Positions 27,330 through 35,954 of a DNA stretch of 64,000 nt are shown here, in pieces. The stretch is taken from the NCBI RefSeq assembly GCF_017353185.1, contig NZ_JAFMYV010000003.1, positions 496,001-560,000 on the forward strand. The letters are read 5' to 3'. This DNA is from Fibrella rubiginis. GTDB taxonomy: Bacteria; Bacteroidota; Bacteroidia; Cytophagales; Spirosomataceae. The notes beneath the pieces were generated by a model that searched no databases, had not been told where the DNA came from, and saw only the letters and a program-made list of their open reading frames with translations. Every line of letters begins with the position of its first letter. The first letter of the stretch is position 1. Made by a program: the position numbers and the translations under genes.

Positions 27330-29849
27330 ATGCTTTCACTCGCCTACACCGACGAACTGCGTCAGGCTGTGCAGATTGCGCAGGCTGTTGCCCGCGAAAA
27401 CCAGCACCCGTCGCTGGCACCCGGTCATTTGCTGGCCGGTATCCTGCACAATGAGGTAGGGTTGGCGTCGCAGTTGGTGAGCTGGAACGTCGATGTGGCG
27501 TACCTCCGCGACTGGGCCGATATTCGGATTGAGAGTAGTCCGAAGTCGGCCCGCCTGGGCGAAGACCCCCGCGCCGATGAAGCCACCCGCGCCCTGCTGG
27601 AAGTGGCCGACGTGGTACGCATGAAACTGGGCGAGATGGCGCTTAGCCCGCTGGCGGTACTGACAGCCATGACCAAACCCAACCTGGCGTTTTCGGTCGA
27701 TCAGCTTAAGTCTTTCCCCCTCACCGAAAACCAACTGCTCGAACTGGCCCTGCGCGATGCCGTGTTGCAGCAGGCCGTGGGCGGCAATGGACATAGCAAC
27801 GGGGCTGCTTCGGCCTCAACCGGCACGGCAGCGGACAAAACCGTCAAGTCAATCTTTAAATACTGCACCGACCGCACTGCCGCCGCCCGCGACGGTAAGC
27901 TGGACCCCATTGTGGGCCGCGACCGCGAAACCGGGCAACTCCTCGAAATTCTGGGTCGTCGGCTGAAGCCCAACGTGCTCATTGTGGGCGAACCGGGCGT
28001 GGGTAAAACAGCCCTGGTGGAAGGCTTGGCGCAGCAGATTGTGGCCGGACAAGTGCCCCCACAGCTTCAGGGAGCCACATTACTCCAGATGGACGTGGGT
28101 TCGCTGGTGGCGGGAGCGTCGTATAAAGGCGAGGTGGAAGAACGGCTTAAGACCATGTTGGCCGAACTGAAATCGTTTGACAAAGCCCTGCTTTTCATCG
28201 ACGAAATACACACGCTGCTGGACCCCAACGGCGGGGCCATGGGCACCGTCAACCTGCTCAAGCCCGAACTGGCGCGGGGCGAACTGACCCTGATTGGGGC
28301 CACCACCAACGACGAATACCGCAAGTACATCGAAAAAGACGAAGCTTTTGCCCGCCGTTTCGAGGTGCTGGTGGTCGACGAACCCGACGAACCCACCGCC
28401 GTCCGGATGGTGAGCACCGTGGTGCCCGCCTTCGAGGCCTACCACGGGGTATCGCTGGCCCCCGGCACCGTGGCCGAGACCGTGCGGCTGGCCCGGCGCT
28501 ACCTCAAAGACCGCCGCCTGCCCGACGCCGCCATTGACCTCATCGACCGGACGATGTCGGCCCTGAAACTGGCCACCGCCACCACCGCACCGGAGCTGGA
28601 ACGCCTGCGCACGGAGTTGCACACCCTCACCAGCGAACACGCCCAAAGCCTGCCCGAACTGGCCCTGCACGACCTCCGCTGGTTTGAGCGGCAACTCAAC
28701 GCGCGCCTTAGTCCGGTGCTGTTGGGACAGATCGAAGACGAGACCGACACGGCCGGGTTTGTTTTACCCGAAGCCCTTTCTGAACACCTGCGGGTACTTT
28801 TAGACCAGCTCGACACCCTCGGCCAACAGTTGGGACAGCAGGTTGGCCCCGCCGAAATTGCCGCTGTGGTGGCCCGCCGCACGGGCATTCCGCTGGGGAA
28901 AATTCAGTCGAAAGAACGCGAGAAACTGCTGGTTCTGGCCGAACACCTGCGGCAGCGCGTGGTGGGGCAGGACCACGCCACCACCATCATTGCCGACGCC
29001 ATTCTGGAAAACCGCTCGGGCCTGAGCCGGGCGGGGCAACCCATTGGGTCGTTCTTTTTCAGCGGCCCTACCGGCACCGGCAAAACCGAACTGGCCAAGT
29101 CGATGGCCGACTTTCTGTTCAACGACGAGCGCGCGCTCATCCGGTTCGATATGTCGGAGTTTAAAGAAGAACACTCCGCCGCGCTGCTCTACGGTGCCCC
29201 TCCCGGCTACATAGGCTACGAAAATGGCGGGTTGCTGGTGACCAAAATCAGGCAGCAACCCTTTGCAGTAGTCCTGTTTGACGAGATCGAAAAGGCGCAC
29301 CCCTCGGTGTTCGATCTTTTCCTGCAAATCCTGGACGAAGGCCTGCTGCACGACCGCTTGGGCCGCGAGGGCGACTTCACCAACGCCATCATCCTGTTCA
29401 CGTCCAACATCGGCTCGGACTGGGTGGTGGAGAAAGCCGCTAAGAACGAACTGGCTACCTCTGGCGAGTTGCTGGACATTATGGGCCGTTTTTTCCGGCC
29501 CGAATTTCTGGGTCGCCTCACGGAGATCATCCCGTTCCTGCCCATTTCGGAGGCGGCGGTGATGAGCATTTTCGGCATTCAACTGAAACCACTGCTAACG
29601 ACGCTGACCAAGCAGGGCATCACGCTCACGGTGTCGGACGAGGCCCGGAAGCAACTGGCCCTGGAAGGCTACACGCCCAGATACGGTGCCCGGCCCCTGC
29701 GCGGTGTGATCCGCAACCGCCTGCGCCGCCCCCTCTCGCGCATGATCATCGCCGGCGAAATTGGCAAAGGCAGCGTGCTGAATCTGGGTGTCGACGAGGC
29801 AGGCGAACTGGTTTGGAACATTCCATCGACACCACTTCCCCTTATCTAA
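27330..29849 (+). CDS. tssH: T6SS sheath-disassembly ATPase ClpV/TssH
   Basis: Class 2 AAA+ ClpB-type ATPase of 839 residues that unfolds contracted TssB/TssC sheath for reuse. The start at 27330 gives MLSLAYTDELRQAVQIAQ, the beginning of a Clp-N repeat domain; an upstream in-frame start adds eleven unrelated residues. The first ATPase domain has Walker A GEPGVGKT near residue 220 and LLFIDEIHTL. The second has GPTGTGKTE near 578 and VLFDEIEKAH. The short middle region fits ClpV rather than the chaperone ClpB. It is the first gene of the T6SS locus, behind the shared motif. Confidence 0.9.
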   Translation: MLSLAYTDELRQAVQIAQAVARENQHPSLAPGHLLAGILHNEVGLASQLVSWNVDVAYLRDWADIRIESSPKSARLGEDPRADEATRALLEVADVVRMKLGEMALSPLAVLTAMTKPNLAFSVDQLKSFPLTENQLLELALRDAVLQQAVGGNGHSNGAASASTGTAADKTVKSIFKYCTDRTAAARDGKLDPIVGRDRETGQLLEILGRRLKPNVLIVGEPGVGKTALVEGLAQQIVAGQVPPQLQGATLLQMDVGSLVAGASYKGEVEERLKTMLAELKSFDKALLFIDEIHTLLDPNGGAMGTVNLLKPELARGELTLIGATTNDEYRKYIEKDEAFARRFEVLVVDEPDEPTAVRMVSTVVPAFEAYHGVSLAPGTVAETVRLARRYLKDRRLPDAAIDLIDRTMSALKLATATTAPELERLRTELHTLTSEHAQSLPELALHDLRWFERQLNARLSPVLLGQIEDETDTAGFVLPEALSEHLRVLLDQLDTLGQQLGQQVGPAEIAAVVARRTGIPLGKIQSKEREKLLVLAEHLRQRVVGQDHATTIIADAILENRSGLSRAGQPIGSFFFSGPTGTGKTELAKSMADFLFNDERALIRFDMSEFKEEHSAALLYGAPPGYIGYENGGLLVTKIRQQPFAVVLFDEIEKAHPSVFDLFLQILDEGLLHDRLGREGDFTNAIILFTSNIGSDWVVEKAAKNELATSGELLDIMGRFFRPEFLGRLTEIIPFLPISEAAVMSIFGIQLKPLLTTLTKQGITLTVSDEARKQLALEGYTPRYGARPLRGVIRNRLRRPLSRMIIAGEIGKGSVLNLGVDEAGELVWNIPSTPLPLI

Positions 29850-29850
29850 G

Positions 29851-30249
29851 ATGGCCTCTCTTCTCCATTTCGCTCCTAACGAACTGCTGTTTAGTCCCGA
29901 CCAGACGAAGCAGGTCTTATTGATGTTCTGGCCTACCAGCAACGGTATTGGCTCAATGACCATCACCGATCCAGACCGAGGCTTCGCTCAGGCTTTACTC
30001 ATTGAGGCCATCGCGGCTAGTAACCGAATGAATTTCGTAGAAGGGCTTTTCAGGACCTTCTACAGACCTAACGTCGGGGTTGTATCAACAATTCTGGCGC
30101 TTATAGCCACTGCGTTACGTCGAAACTGGCTTTCAGGTATCGACCCCAACAGAGTCAAAATCTATGAATCTGTTCGCGCTTCGCTGGCCCGCAACTGGCG
30201 TAGCGAACTGGAAATACGTCTTCAGACAGATTCATACATAGGCTATTAA
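29851..30249 (+). CDS. Uncharacterised protein in the T6SS operon
   Basis: Small protein of 132 residues starting at 29851, one base after the tssH stop, so it is translationally linked. I do not recognise the family. It is predicted mostly helical, with a hydrophobic stretch near residues 75-88 (VGVVSTILALIATALRR) and no signal peptide. Base composition looks less GC-rich than tssH. Possible roles are an accessory factor or cytoplasmic partner of the next gene; nothing in the sequence decides this. Confidence 0.6.
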   Translation: MASLLHFAPNELLFSPDQTKQVLLMFWPTSNGIGSMTITDPDRGFAQALLIEAIAASNRMNFVEGLFRTFYRPNVGVVSTILALIATALRRNWLSGIDPNRVKIYESVRASLARNWRSELEIRLQTDSYIGY

Positions 30250-30272
30250 ATCACTATCCACCCTCTACTACC

Positions 30273-30851
30273 ATGGATAAGTCCTGGATTATTCTGACCG
30301 ACGCCCAGTTTGCTGGGTATTTCGATGGCCTGGCAGCCGCAAAAATTGGCTTCAACGGCAGCACCGAGACCAAGACCCTGCTGGGCTGGGTAGCCAGTCA
30401 GCTCCGGCCCGGCAAAGTAAACAAGCTGTATATCATGGCTCATGGTATCTCGCTCACGACGGCGGGGGCAGCGCAGGGAATGAGTTTGGAAGGCGACTAC
30501 AGCCTGCCCGAAAAGACCAGCGGCTTTGGTATCATGCTCGGCGATACGCCCATTGCCGTTGACAATGACCATCTGTTTCAGGCCCTGCGCGGTAAAGGCC
30601 TCAAATACATTGTGCTGGCCAGTTGCGGCATAGCCAACGGCAACAATCAGGGCAACTGGGGTGATGGCCGCAGCCTTTGCCAGCACATCGCCTCCTACAC
30701 CGGAGCCACCGTCTTCGCCAGCGACGTCACCCAATACGCCGGTGCAGACTGGACAGGCAATCTGTATCAGTTTAAGCCCAACCAAAGCACGGGTGGGCAA
30801 CTGCTCAGCCGCCCCTACCCGCAGGTAGCCACGCGGGTTGATTACGAATAA
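30273..30851 (+). CDS. Caspase-fold (DUF4347/CHAT-like) protein inside the T6SS locus
   Basis: Protein of 192 residues. A strand leading into YIMAHGIS places a His at residue 57, and IVLASCGIAN places a Cys at residue 118. This is the His/Cys dyad order and spacing of caspase-like clan CD peptidases and of DUF4347. The downstream LCQHIASYTGATVFASD also matches the DUF4347 pattern of a helix followed by TGA-V-AS. No signal peptide is present. It lies between tssH and tssB in the same direction. It could be a secreted effector, a self-acting protease or an enzymatically dead scaffold. The family assignment is by eye. Confidence 0.6.
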   Translation: MDKSWIILTDAQFAGYFDGLAAAKIGFNGSTETKTLLGWVASQLRPGKVNKLYIMAHGISLTTAGAAQGMSLEGDYSLPEKTSGFGIMLGDTPIAVDNDHLFQALRGKGLKYIVLASCGIANGNNQGNWGDGRSLCQHIASYTGATVFASDVTQYAGADWTGNLYQFKPNQSTGGQLLSRPYPQVATRVDYE

Positions 30852-30898
30852 CAAACTGTTCGTCAAGCTTTTAACCAATAAACCACACCCCTACCATT

Positions 30899-31342
30899 AT
30901 GATGGATTACGGACTCGGCGGGCAGGAACGCAAGGGAAACGACGCCAACGAAGCCATTTCTGACATTCAGAAAAACCGCACCCTGCTGGTGCAGAAACTC
31001 ACCGCCGACGCGCCCTTCAAACCCGTGGTGGAAGAGAAACTCGAAACGGTGGAAGCCGTCTTTGCCCGCTATAGACCCAACATCGACGTCACCTTCGACG
31101 ATGCCGAGGGGCAGGGCGTCGACGAGACGTTGCGGTTTCAGAACCTCGGCGATTTTGGGCGGAAAGGCATCACGGCGCAGAGTCCCTTTTTGCAGGACCT
31201 CAACAGCCAACAGGAAGACTATCAGAAGTTTATCAAACAACTGAAAGGCAACAAGGTCCTCCAGAAAATCCTGGCCGACCCCGCCTCAAAAGCGATTTAC
31301 CTCACCGCGTTGCAAGCCATGATTCAGGAGCTGGAAGGCTAA
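30899..31342 (+). CDS. tssB: T6SS sheath small subunit TssB
   Basis: Sheath subunit of 147 residues, partner of TssC in the contractile sheath. The N-terminus (MMDYGLGGQERK) and the conserved FKPVVEEKLETVEAVFARYRP region resemble Bacteroidota TssB. The middle LRFQNLGDFG is the family signature segment, and the C-terminus is helical. A second ATG one codon later is equally possible as start. It lies 16 bases before tssC. Confidence 0.9.
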   Translation: MMDYGLGGQERKGNDANEAISDIQKNRTLLVQKLTADAPFKPVVEEKLETVEAVFARYRPNIDVTFDDAEGQGVDETLRFQNLGDFGRKGITAQSPFLQDLNSQQEDYQKFIKQLKGNKVLQKILADPASKAIYLTALQAMIQELEG

Positions 31343-31358
31343 TTCACTCATTCAGAAA

Positions 31359-32720
31359 ATGGAAACACAACAGACCAACACCACCGCCGCCGTTCGGGAA
31401 CGGGTGGCCAACCCGGCGCAACAGGTAGCCGACAGTGCCCAGCAACTGGCCAAATTTGGCGGGTTCGAGTTTGTGGAGACCACTGTGGAAGGTGCCCAGA
31501 ACATGAACCCCGCCAAGAAGGCCCGCAAAGGCATTTTCCTGACCGAAAAAGGGTCGGAGAAAGAGCGCAAAAACCTGCGTAAACGCCTGGAAATGTGGAC
31601 CGAACTGCTCGCCAACCACGAAAACGTGGCCGACATGGTGGGCGAGGCCGAAGCTAAAACGGACGTGGCTGCCAAAACCCTGCGCCGCAACCTGAAAAAG
31701 GCCCTCGACGAGACCAAAGCCCTCGAAACGGCCTACCGGTCGGTGGCCATGTTCTACAAAAACGCCGACACCGAGAAGATCAAAAACATCTCCATCGTCA
31801 ACGCCGATGCCGAGCAGATTCAGGACCTCGACAATACGCTCTTCTTCGACACCATTGCCGACGAGCTGCGCCAGAACTACGACAAGCTCGACCTGCGCCA
31901 GAATTATTCGCTGATGGTGCTGCCGGGCTACCTGGGAGCCAAAAAAGTGGTGGATAAATGGGCGCGGCTGGCGCACGAGAACAAGGTGATGCTCCTCACC
32001 GACTACCGTCACGTAGACACCCCCGACGACGTGATGGAGCTTTTCCAGGAAGAAGACATGACCAGTGCCGACGCCTACAAGGCCAACGTGATGATGACCT
32101 GCAACTACCTCGTGGGCCGCGAAGCGTATACTGACCTCGGCGAAGAAGAACCCCTCTATCTGCCGCCCTCAACGGCACTGGCGGGCAAGATCTACAAAAC
32201 GCAGCTGCAACAGCCCGTGGCCGGCTCCAAACACGGCACCCTCAACGAAGTAGATGGTGTACGGTTCGACCTGAAAAAGAGCGAGATCGCCAACCTCGAA
32301 AAAATGGGCCTCGTCCCCATGGTCAACGAGTTCAATAAGATGATGGCGTATTCGGCCAAAACCCTCTTCAACGGTGATAATCAGGGCCTTCAGACTTACT
32401 CGGTGGTGCGCGTGTTCGACTGGATCATGAAAGTGCTCATTGATTTTCTGAACCGCCGGGCCTTTGAAAACTGGACCTACGACACCGAAAAGGACCTGAA
32501 AGCGCAGATCGTGAAATTCCTCAACAGCGTGACCGGCTCCGACAAGATCATCGAAGACTTCCAGATTCTGCGGTTCGAGCGCGACAAAGACGTGAAAGAC
32601 CGCGTCTTCCTCGACATCCACATCAAGCCCTACTTCCCCGCCAAGAGCTTCCTGGTTCGCCTCGACGGCACCCGCGGCGACGACGCCACCGACTGGAAAG
32701 GCGGTGTAGAACAGCAGTAA
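31359..32720 (+). CDS. tssC: T6SS sheath large subunit TssC
   Basis: Large sheath subunit of 453 residues. It assembles with TssB around the Hcp tube; contraction drives secretion. Recognisable regions are NISIVNADAEQIQDLDNTLFFDTIADEL, where sheath proteins keep conserved acidic residues, the DWIMKVLIDFLNRRAFENW core, and the C-terminal VFLDIHIKPYFPAKSFLVRL strand pattern. An extended N-terminal helical region of about 100 residues is typical for the Bacteroidota type. It lies in the operon order tssB-tssC-tssD. Confidence 0.92.
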   Translation: METQQTNTTAAVRERVANPAQQVADSAQQLAKFGGFEFVETTVEGAQNMNPAKKARKGIFLTEKGSEKERKNLRKRLEMWTELLANHENVADMVGEAEAKTDVAAKTLRRNLKKALDETKALETAYRSVAMFYKNADTEKIKNISIVNADAEQIQDLDNTLFFDTIADELRQNYDKLDLRQNYSLMVLPGYLGAKKVVDKWARLAHENKVMLLTDYRHVDTPDDVMELFQEEDMTSADAYKANVMMTCNYLVGREAYTDLGEEEPLYLPPSTALAGKIYKTQLQQPVAGSKHGTLNEVDGVRFDLKKSEIANLEKMGLVPMVNEFNKMMAYSAKTLFNGDNQGLQTYSVVRVFDWIMKVLIDFLNRRAFENWTYDTEKDLKAQIVKFLNSVTGSDKIIEDFQILRFERDKDVKDRVFLDIHIKPYFPAKSFLVRLDGTRGDDATDWKGGVEQQ

Positions 32721-32763
32721 TTTTTAATCAATTCACAACCATACAAACCCCCCAATTACCGCC

Positions 32764-33156
32764 ATGGCATTCAAGGCCTTTTTAAAACTCGACGGGCAGG
32801 AGTTCCGTCTGTTGCACTGTAGCTACTCGCTCGGTCAGAACACCGACTACACCACCGGCAAGCCCACCTCCGACGTGATGGGCGGGCAGGTCAACGCCGA
32901 ATTTGAATCGACTAAAGAGTCGAAGGCATTCGAGCTGATGATCGACCCGCACAAGAAGTTCAGCGGGGGCATCACCTTCTTCAAACAGGACGAAGATTCG
33001 CCGATGAAGGAAGTGAAGTTTGAAGATGCGTTTCTGACGGGCTACTCCGAAAGCATGGACGCCCGCAACAACTCGCCCATGAGCACGAGCGTGGTGATTT
33101 CGGCCCGCAAACTGAGCGTCGGCGGGGCCTCGCACGAGAACAAGTGGGCGAAGTAG
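32764..33156 (+). CDS. tssD: T6SS tube protein Hcp/TssD
   Basis: Inner tube protein of 130 residues and also a secreted protein of the system. It matches Bacteroidota TssD: MAFKAFLKLDGQEFRLLHCSYSLGQ at the start, a beta-barrel core, and the VVISARKLSVGG strand near the C-terminus. It forms stacked hexameric rings inside the sheath. A strong perfect hairpin follows the stop codon, as expected for a highly expressed gene whose transcript is partly separated from the downstream genes. Confidence 0.92.
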   Translation: MAFKAFLKLDGQEFRLLHCSYSLGQNTDYTTGKPTSDVMGGQVNAEFESTKESKAFELMIDPHKKFSGGITFFKQDEDSPMKEVKFEDAFLTGYSESMDARNNSPMSTSVVISARKLSVGGASHENKWAK

Positions 33157-33169
33157 TACGCTGACTACC

Positions 33170-33206
33170 AAACCTATAAGGCCTCTAAAACGGGCCTTAT
33201 AGGTTT
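33170..33206 (+). terminator. Perfect 14-bp hairpin after hcp
   Basis: Bases 33170-33183 (AAACCTATAAGGCC) pair exactly with 33193-33206 across a nine-base loop. The A-rich start and T-rich end give a terminator-like stem, followed by AAGTTTAG. It may be a partial terminator or mRNA 3' stabiliser that raises hcp relative to vgrG. Confidence 0.75.
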
Positions 33207-33223
33207 AAGTTTAGCAGAGTCCT

Positions 33224-33553
33224 ATGTGGGAAGAGCAATCAAACAGAGTGCATTTCAACTCTGAAATGGGCAAGGCGGGTGTCACGGATGAAACCCAGCT
33301 GGAAGGTCTCTGGGAATACGCCAAAGAGAAGACAACGCAATACGGGCCAGTAGCTATGGCCGCGGGTTTTGGCCTGGCTGCCGTGGGCAGTGGCCCCCTG
33401 CTTACGGGCAGCGCTATCGTGGTCGGGTTTGCGCTGGGCCGAACCATGATCACCCAGGTCATGAAGGGTGGCGACCGACTTATTCGTGAAGCGGCCAAGC
33501 ATTTTTCGCAGCACGGTCGTGATCCTGTTGATGCCATTTTCAGCGAAGATTGA
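33224..33553 (+). CDS. Small protein with hydrophobic Gly-rich centre, between hcp and vgrG
   Basis: Protein of 109 residues that I do not recognise. Residues about 40-78 form two short hydrophobic, Gly/Ala-rich stretches (AMAAGFGLAAVGSGPLL and SAIVVGFALGRTMI) that could insert in a membrane. Both termini are charged and there is no signal peptide. Its place just before vgrG suggests an effector, a membrane-translocation element or a chaperone, but no motif confirms this. Confidence 0.55.
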   Translation: MWEEQSNRVHFNSEMGKAGVTDETQLEGLWEYAKEKTTQYGPVAMAAGFGLAAVGSGPLLTGSAIVVGFALGRTMITQVMKGGDRLIREAAKHFSQHGRDPVDAIFSED

Positions 33554-33592
33554 CCAGGCAGCTTACCGTTATTTTTCATTAACCTCCACACC

Positions 33593-35407
33593 ATGAACAA
33601 CTTAACCACTGTACGCATTGACATCGGCGGGAAGCAGGTGCCGATTTTTTCGCGGGTCAGCATCCGGCAGTGGATCGACCAGCACCATACGTTCGAGCTG
33701 ACCGTGCCCATTGAGGAAGTGGAAGGCGAGGGCGGCATGACCATCAACAAGTCGAAGGAGTTTATTGGGCAAACGGCACGGGTAACGATCAAGTACCAGC
33801 AGGGCGCGGGCGACTCGTTTGTGTTCAAAGGGTTCGTCACCCAGTTGAGTTTATCCAAGCAGGCATCGTCGGGCAATGCGGTGGTGATCAGGGGGTTCAG
33901 CGCATCTGTTCTGCTGGAGCAGGGCACCCGCTACGGGGCCTATTATCAGGAAGACCACGCGGCCATTGTAGATAAGGTGCTGAAAGAATACGACCGCGAC
34001 CTGCTTTCGCCCACCGTGAAACCCCGCAACAACCGCAAGGAAGACTATGTGGTGAAATTCGACGAGAGCAGCTACAATTTTTTGCACCGCTTTGCCGCCG
34101 CCACGGGCAACTGGTTCTACTTCGACGGCGAGAAAACGATTTTCGGCGACGTACCCGGCGACCCACCCATTAAGCTCCTGTTTGGCGAGGACATGAGTGC
34201 CTTCGACATGCGGATGGACCTGCCCGGCGGGGAGTTTTTCGTAGACGACTATGACCCCACCCGTTCGGAGCAGGCCCGCAGCCATTCGAAAGAGGTAAAG
34301 GTGGCCGGGCTGGGTGAATACGGCCAGTTACTGATCGACAAAGCCGAGCAGCTTTATCCCGAACGCACCTACAGTCGGCCCCCGCTGCCTGCCCCCACCG
34401 ACGCCGACGCGAAGCTGTTTGCGGGCTACGAAAAGAAAGCCTCGGTGGCCAATGCGGTCATCTTCAGCGGCTCCAGCAACCGCGTGGGGCTGAAGGTGGG
34501 CAGCGTAATCAGTGTGGGCGAACAGAGTGGTTTGCAGGGGCGGCGCACGGCCAGTTTCGGGCAGTACCGCATCATCAGCATCAGCCACGAGGCCGATCTA
34601 GGCGGGGGCTACAGCAACCGGTTCGAGGCCATTCCGGCGGGTGTCGAGTTTCGGACCAACCCATCGTTCTATACGCCACGCGCCACGCCCCAGCTAGCCA
34701 AAATTCTGCATAACGACGACCCCGAACACCTGGGCCGGGTGCGGGTGCTGTTTCTGTGGCAGTCGGCGCAGCAGGACGCTACGGGTTCAACCTGGATTCG
34801 GGTGCTGACACCCTACAACGGCGACGTAGATCAGGGCATGTATTTCGTACCCGAACTAGACACGACCGTTATGGTCATTTTCGACAATGACGACCCGGCG
34901 CGGCCCATTGTGGCGGGGGTGACCTACCACAAAAACGTGCGGCAGGACAAGTTCTATTCGCAGAACAATCACTACAAAACCATCATTACCAGGGGCGGCA
35001 ACCACCTTGTTATTGGCGACGAAGCGGGCAAAGAGTTTATCAGCCTGTATAACCGCGACAAGAAAAACCACATCCGGCTCGCGCTGGACAACACGCACAT
35101 CACCGTAAAAAGTGAGGGCACGATCAACCTCGAAGCCGACACGATCAACCTGAAAGCCAACAAGGTAAATATCGACGCCAAAACTGCCTGGAACGTGAAG
35201 GCAGGCGATACCGACATACAGGTCAACGGCAACATGAGCCTGGATGCCAAGGGTACGGCCTCTTTGTCGGGCAATCAAACCGACATCGGCGGCCTGACCA
35301 CAACCGTCAATGGTAAGACCAGCACCAAGATCTGTAGCGATGTTATGCTGGAACTGGATGGTGGCCCCATGGCCATGCTGAAAGGCACGATGGTAATGAT
35401 CAACTAA
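33593..35407 (+). CDS. tssI: T6SS spike protein VgrG/TssI
   Basis: Trimeric spike protein of 604 residues that caps the Hcp tube. The N-terminal part resembles phage gp27. The OB-fold gp5-like domain is near residues 365-440 (LGRVRVLFLWQSAQQDATGSTWIRV; DNDDPARPIVAGVTY). The C-terminal beta-helix consists of repeated INLEADTINLKANKVNIDAK strands. It ends at MVMIN with no effector extension, so cargo must be separate, in line with the amidase gene 13 bases downstream. Confidence 0.93.
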   Translation: MNNLTTVRIDIGGKQVPIFSRVSIRQWIDQHHTFELTVPIEEVEGEGGMTINKSKEFIGQTARVTIKYQQGAGDSFVFKGFVTQLSLSKQASSGNAVVIRGFSASVLLEQGTRYGAYYQEDHAAIVDKVLKEYDRDLLSPTVKPRNNRKEDYVVKFDESSYNFLHRFAAATGNWFYFDGEKTIFGDVPGDPPIKLLFGEDMSAFDMRMDLPGGEFFVDDYDPTRSEQARSHSKEVKVAGLGEYGQLLIDKAEQLYPERTYSRPPLPAPTDADAKLFAGYEKKASVANAVIFSGSSNRVGLKVGSVISVGEQSGLQGRRTASFGQYRIISISHEADLGGGYSNRFEAIPAGVEFRTNPSFYTPRATPQLAKILHNDDPEHLGRVRVLFLWQSAQQDATGSTWIRVLTPYNGDVDQGMYFVPELDTTVMVIFDNDDPARPIVAGVTYHKNVRQDKFYSQNNHYKTIITRGGNHLVIGDEAGKEFISLYNRDKKNHIRLALDNTHITVKSEGTINLEADTINLKANKVNIDAKTAWNVKAGDTDIQVNGNMSLDAKGTASLSGNQTDIGGLTTTVNGKTSTKICSDVMLELDGGPMAMLKGTMVMIN

Positions 35408-35420
35408 ACCCAGATTCGAC

Positions 35421-35951
35421 ATGGCTATTTGCTCCTACGCCCAATGGATGCCTGTGAAGACAAAGCAGGAACCGCGCAGAAACGGCGCTAATCCGAAAGG
35501 ATTGATCTTACACATTACCGACTCCCGGAATAATACGCTGGAGGGCATTTTATCCACATTTAGTCCTGGTGGAAGCAACCCATTTCCGTCTCACTTCGGG
35601 GTGCAGACAAACGGCAGGTTCGGGCAGTTTATCGACACCAAGTACCACGACTGGGCCGAGGAATGGTCAACCAACTACATCAGCGTAGAGTGCTCGGCCT
35701 CGCCCGGTGATGCGCTGACGTATGCGCAGCTATACACGGTAGGGTATTTATACGCCTGGTTAGCAGAGGAATACGGAATACCGCTGGTGATAGCCAACAA
35801 GCCTGGCGATGAGGGACTGGGCTATCATTCGATGGGTAAGACAGGGCATAAGCTTTGTCCGGGTACCCATGTTATCCAGCAGCGAAGCACGATTCTATCC
35901 ATTGCCCAATACATGCTGACCTTTTCGGCATCACCCGCCGATATTCCCTGA
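35421..35951 (+). CDS. Peptidoglycan amidase, probable T6SS effector
   Basis: Protein of 176 residues with the N-acetylmuramoyl-L-alanine amidase type 2/PGRP fold, which cuts the bond between MurNAc and the stem peptide. Zinc ligands are predicted at His31 (GLILHITDS), His136 (GYHSMG) and Cys146 (HKLCPG). Further family features are SHFGVQTNGRFGQFID and Glu90 in YISVECSAS. There is no signal peptide, and it directly follows vgrG. Delivery by the T6SS into a rival's periplasm is therefore the most economical explanation. A phage-type endolysin origin of the fold is possible. Confidence 0.78.
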   Translation: MAICSYAQWMPVKTKQEPRRNGANPKGLILHITDSRNNTLEGILSTFSPGGSNPFPSHFGVQTNGRFGQFIDTKYHDWAEEWSTNYISVECSASPGDALTYAQLYTVGYLYAWLAEEYGIPLVIANKPGDEGLGYHSMGKTGHKLCPGTHVIQQRSTILSIAQYMLTFSASPADIP

Positions 35952-35954
35952 TTA

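Noticed and set aside
28080..29582. Long minus-strand frames opposite tssH
   Set aside because: They shadow a strongly conserved AAA+ gene and have biased low-information composition.
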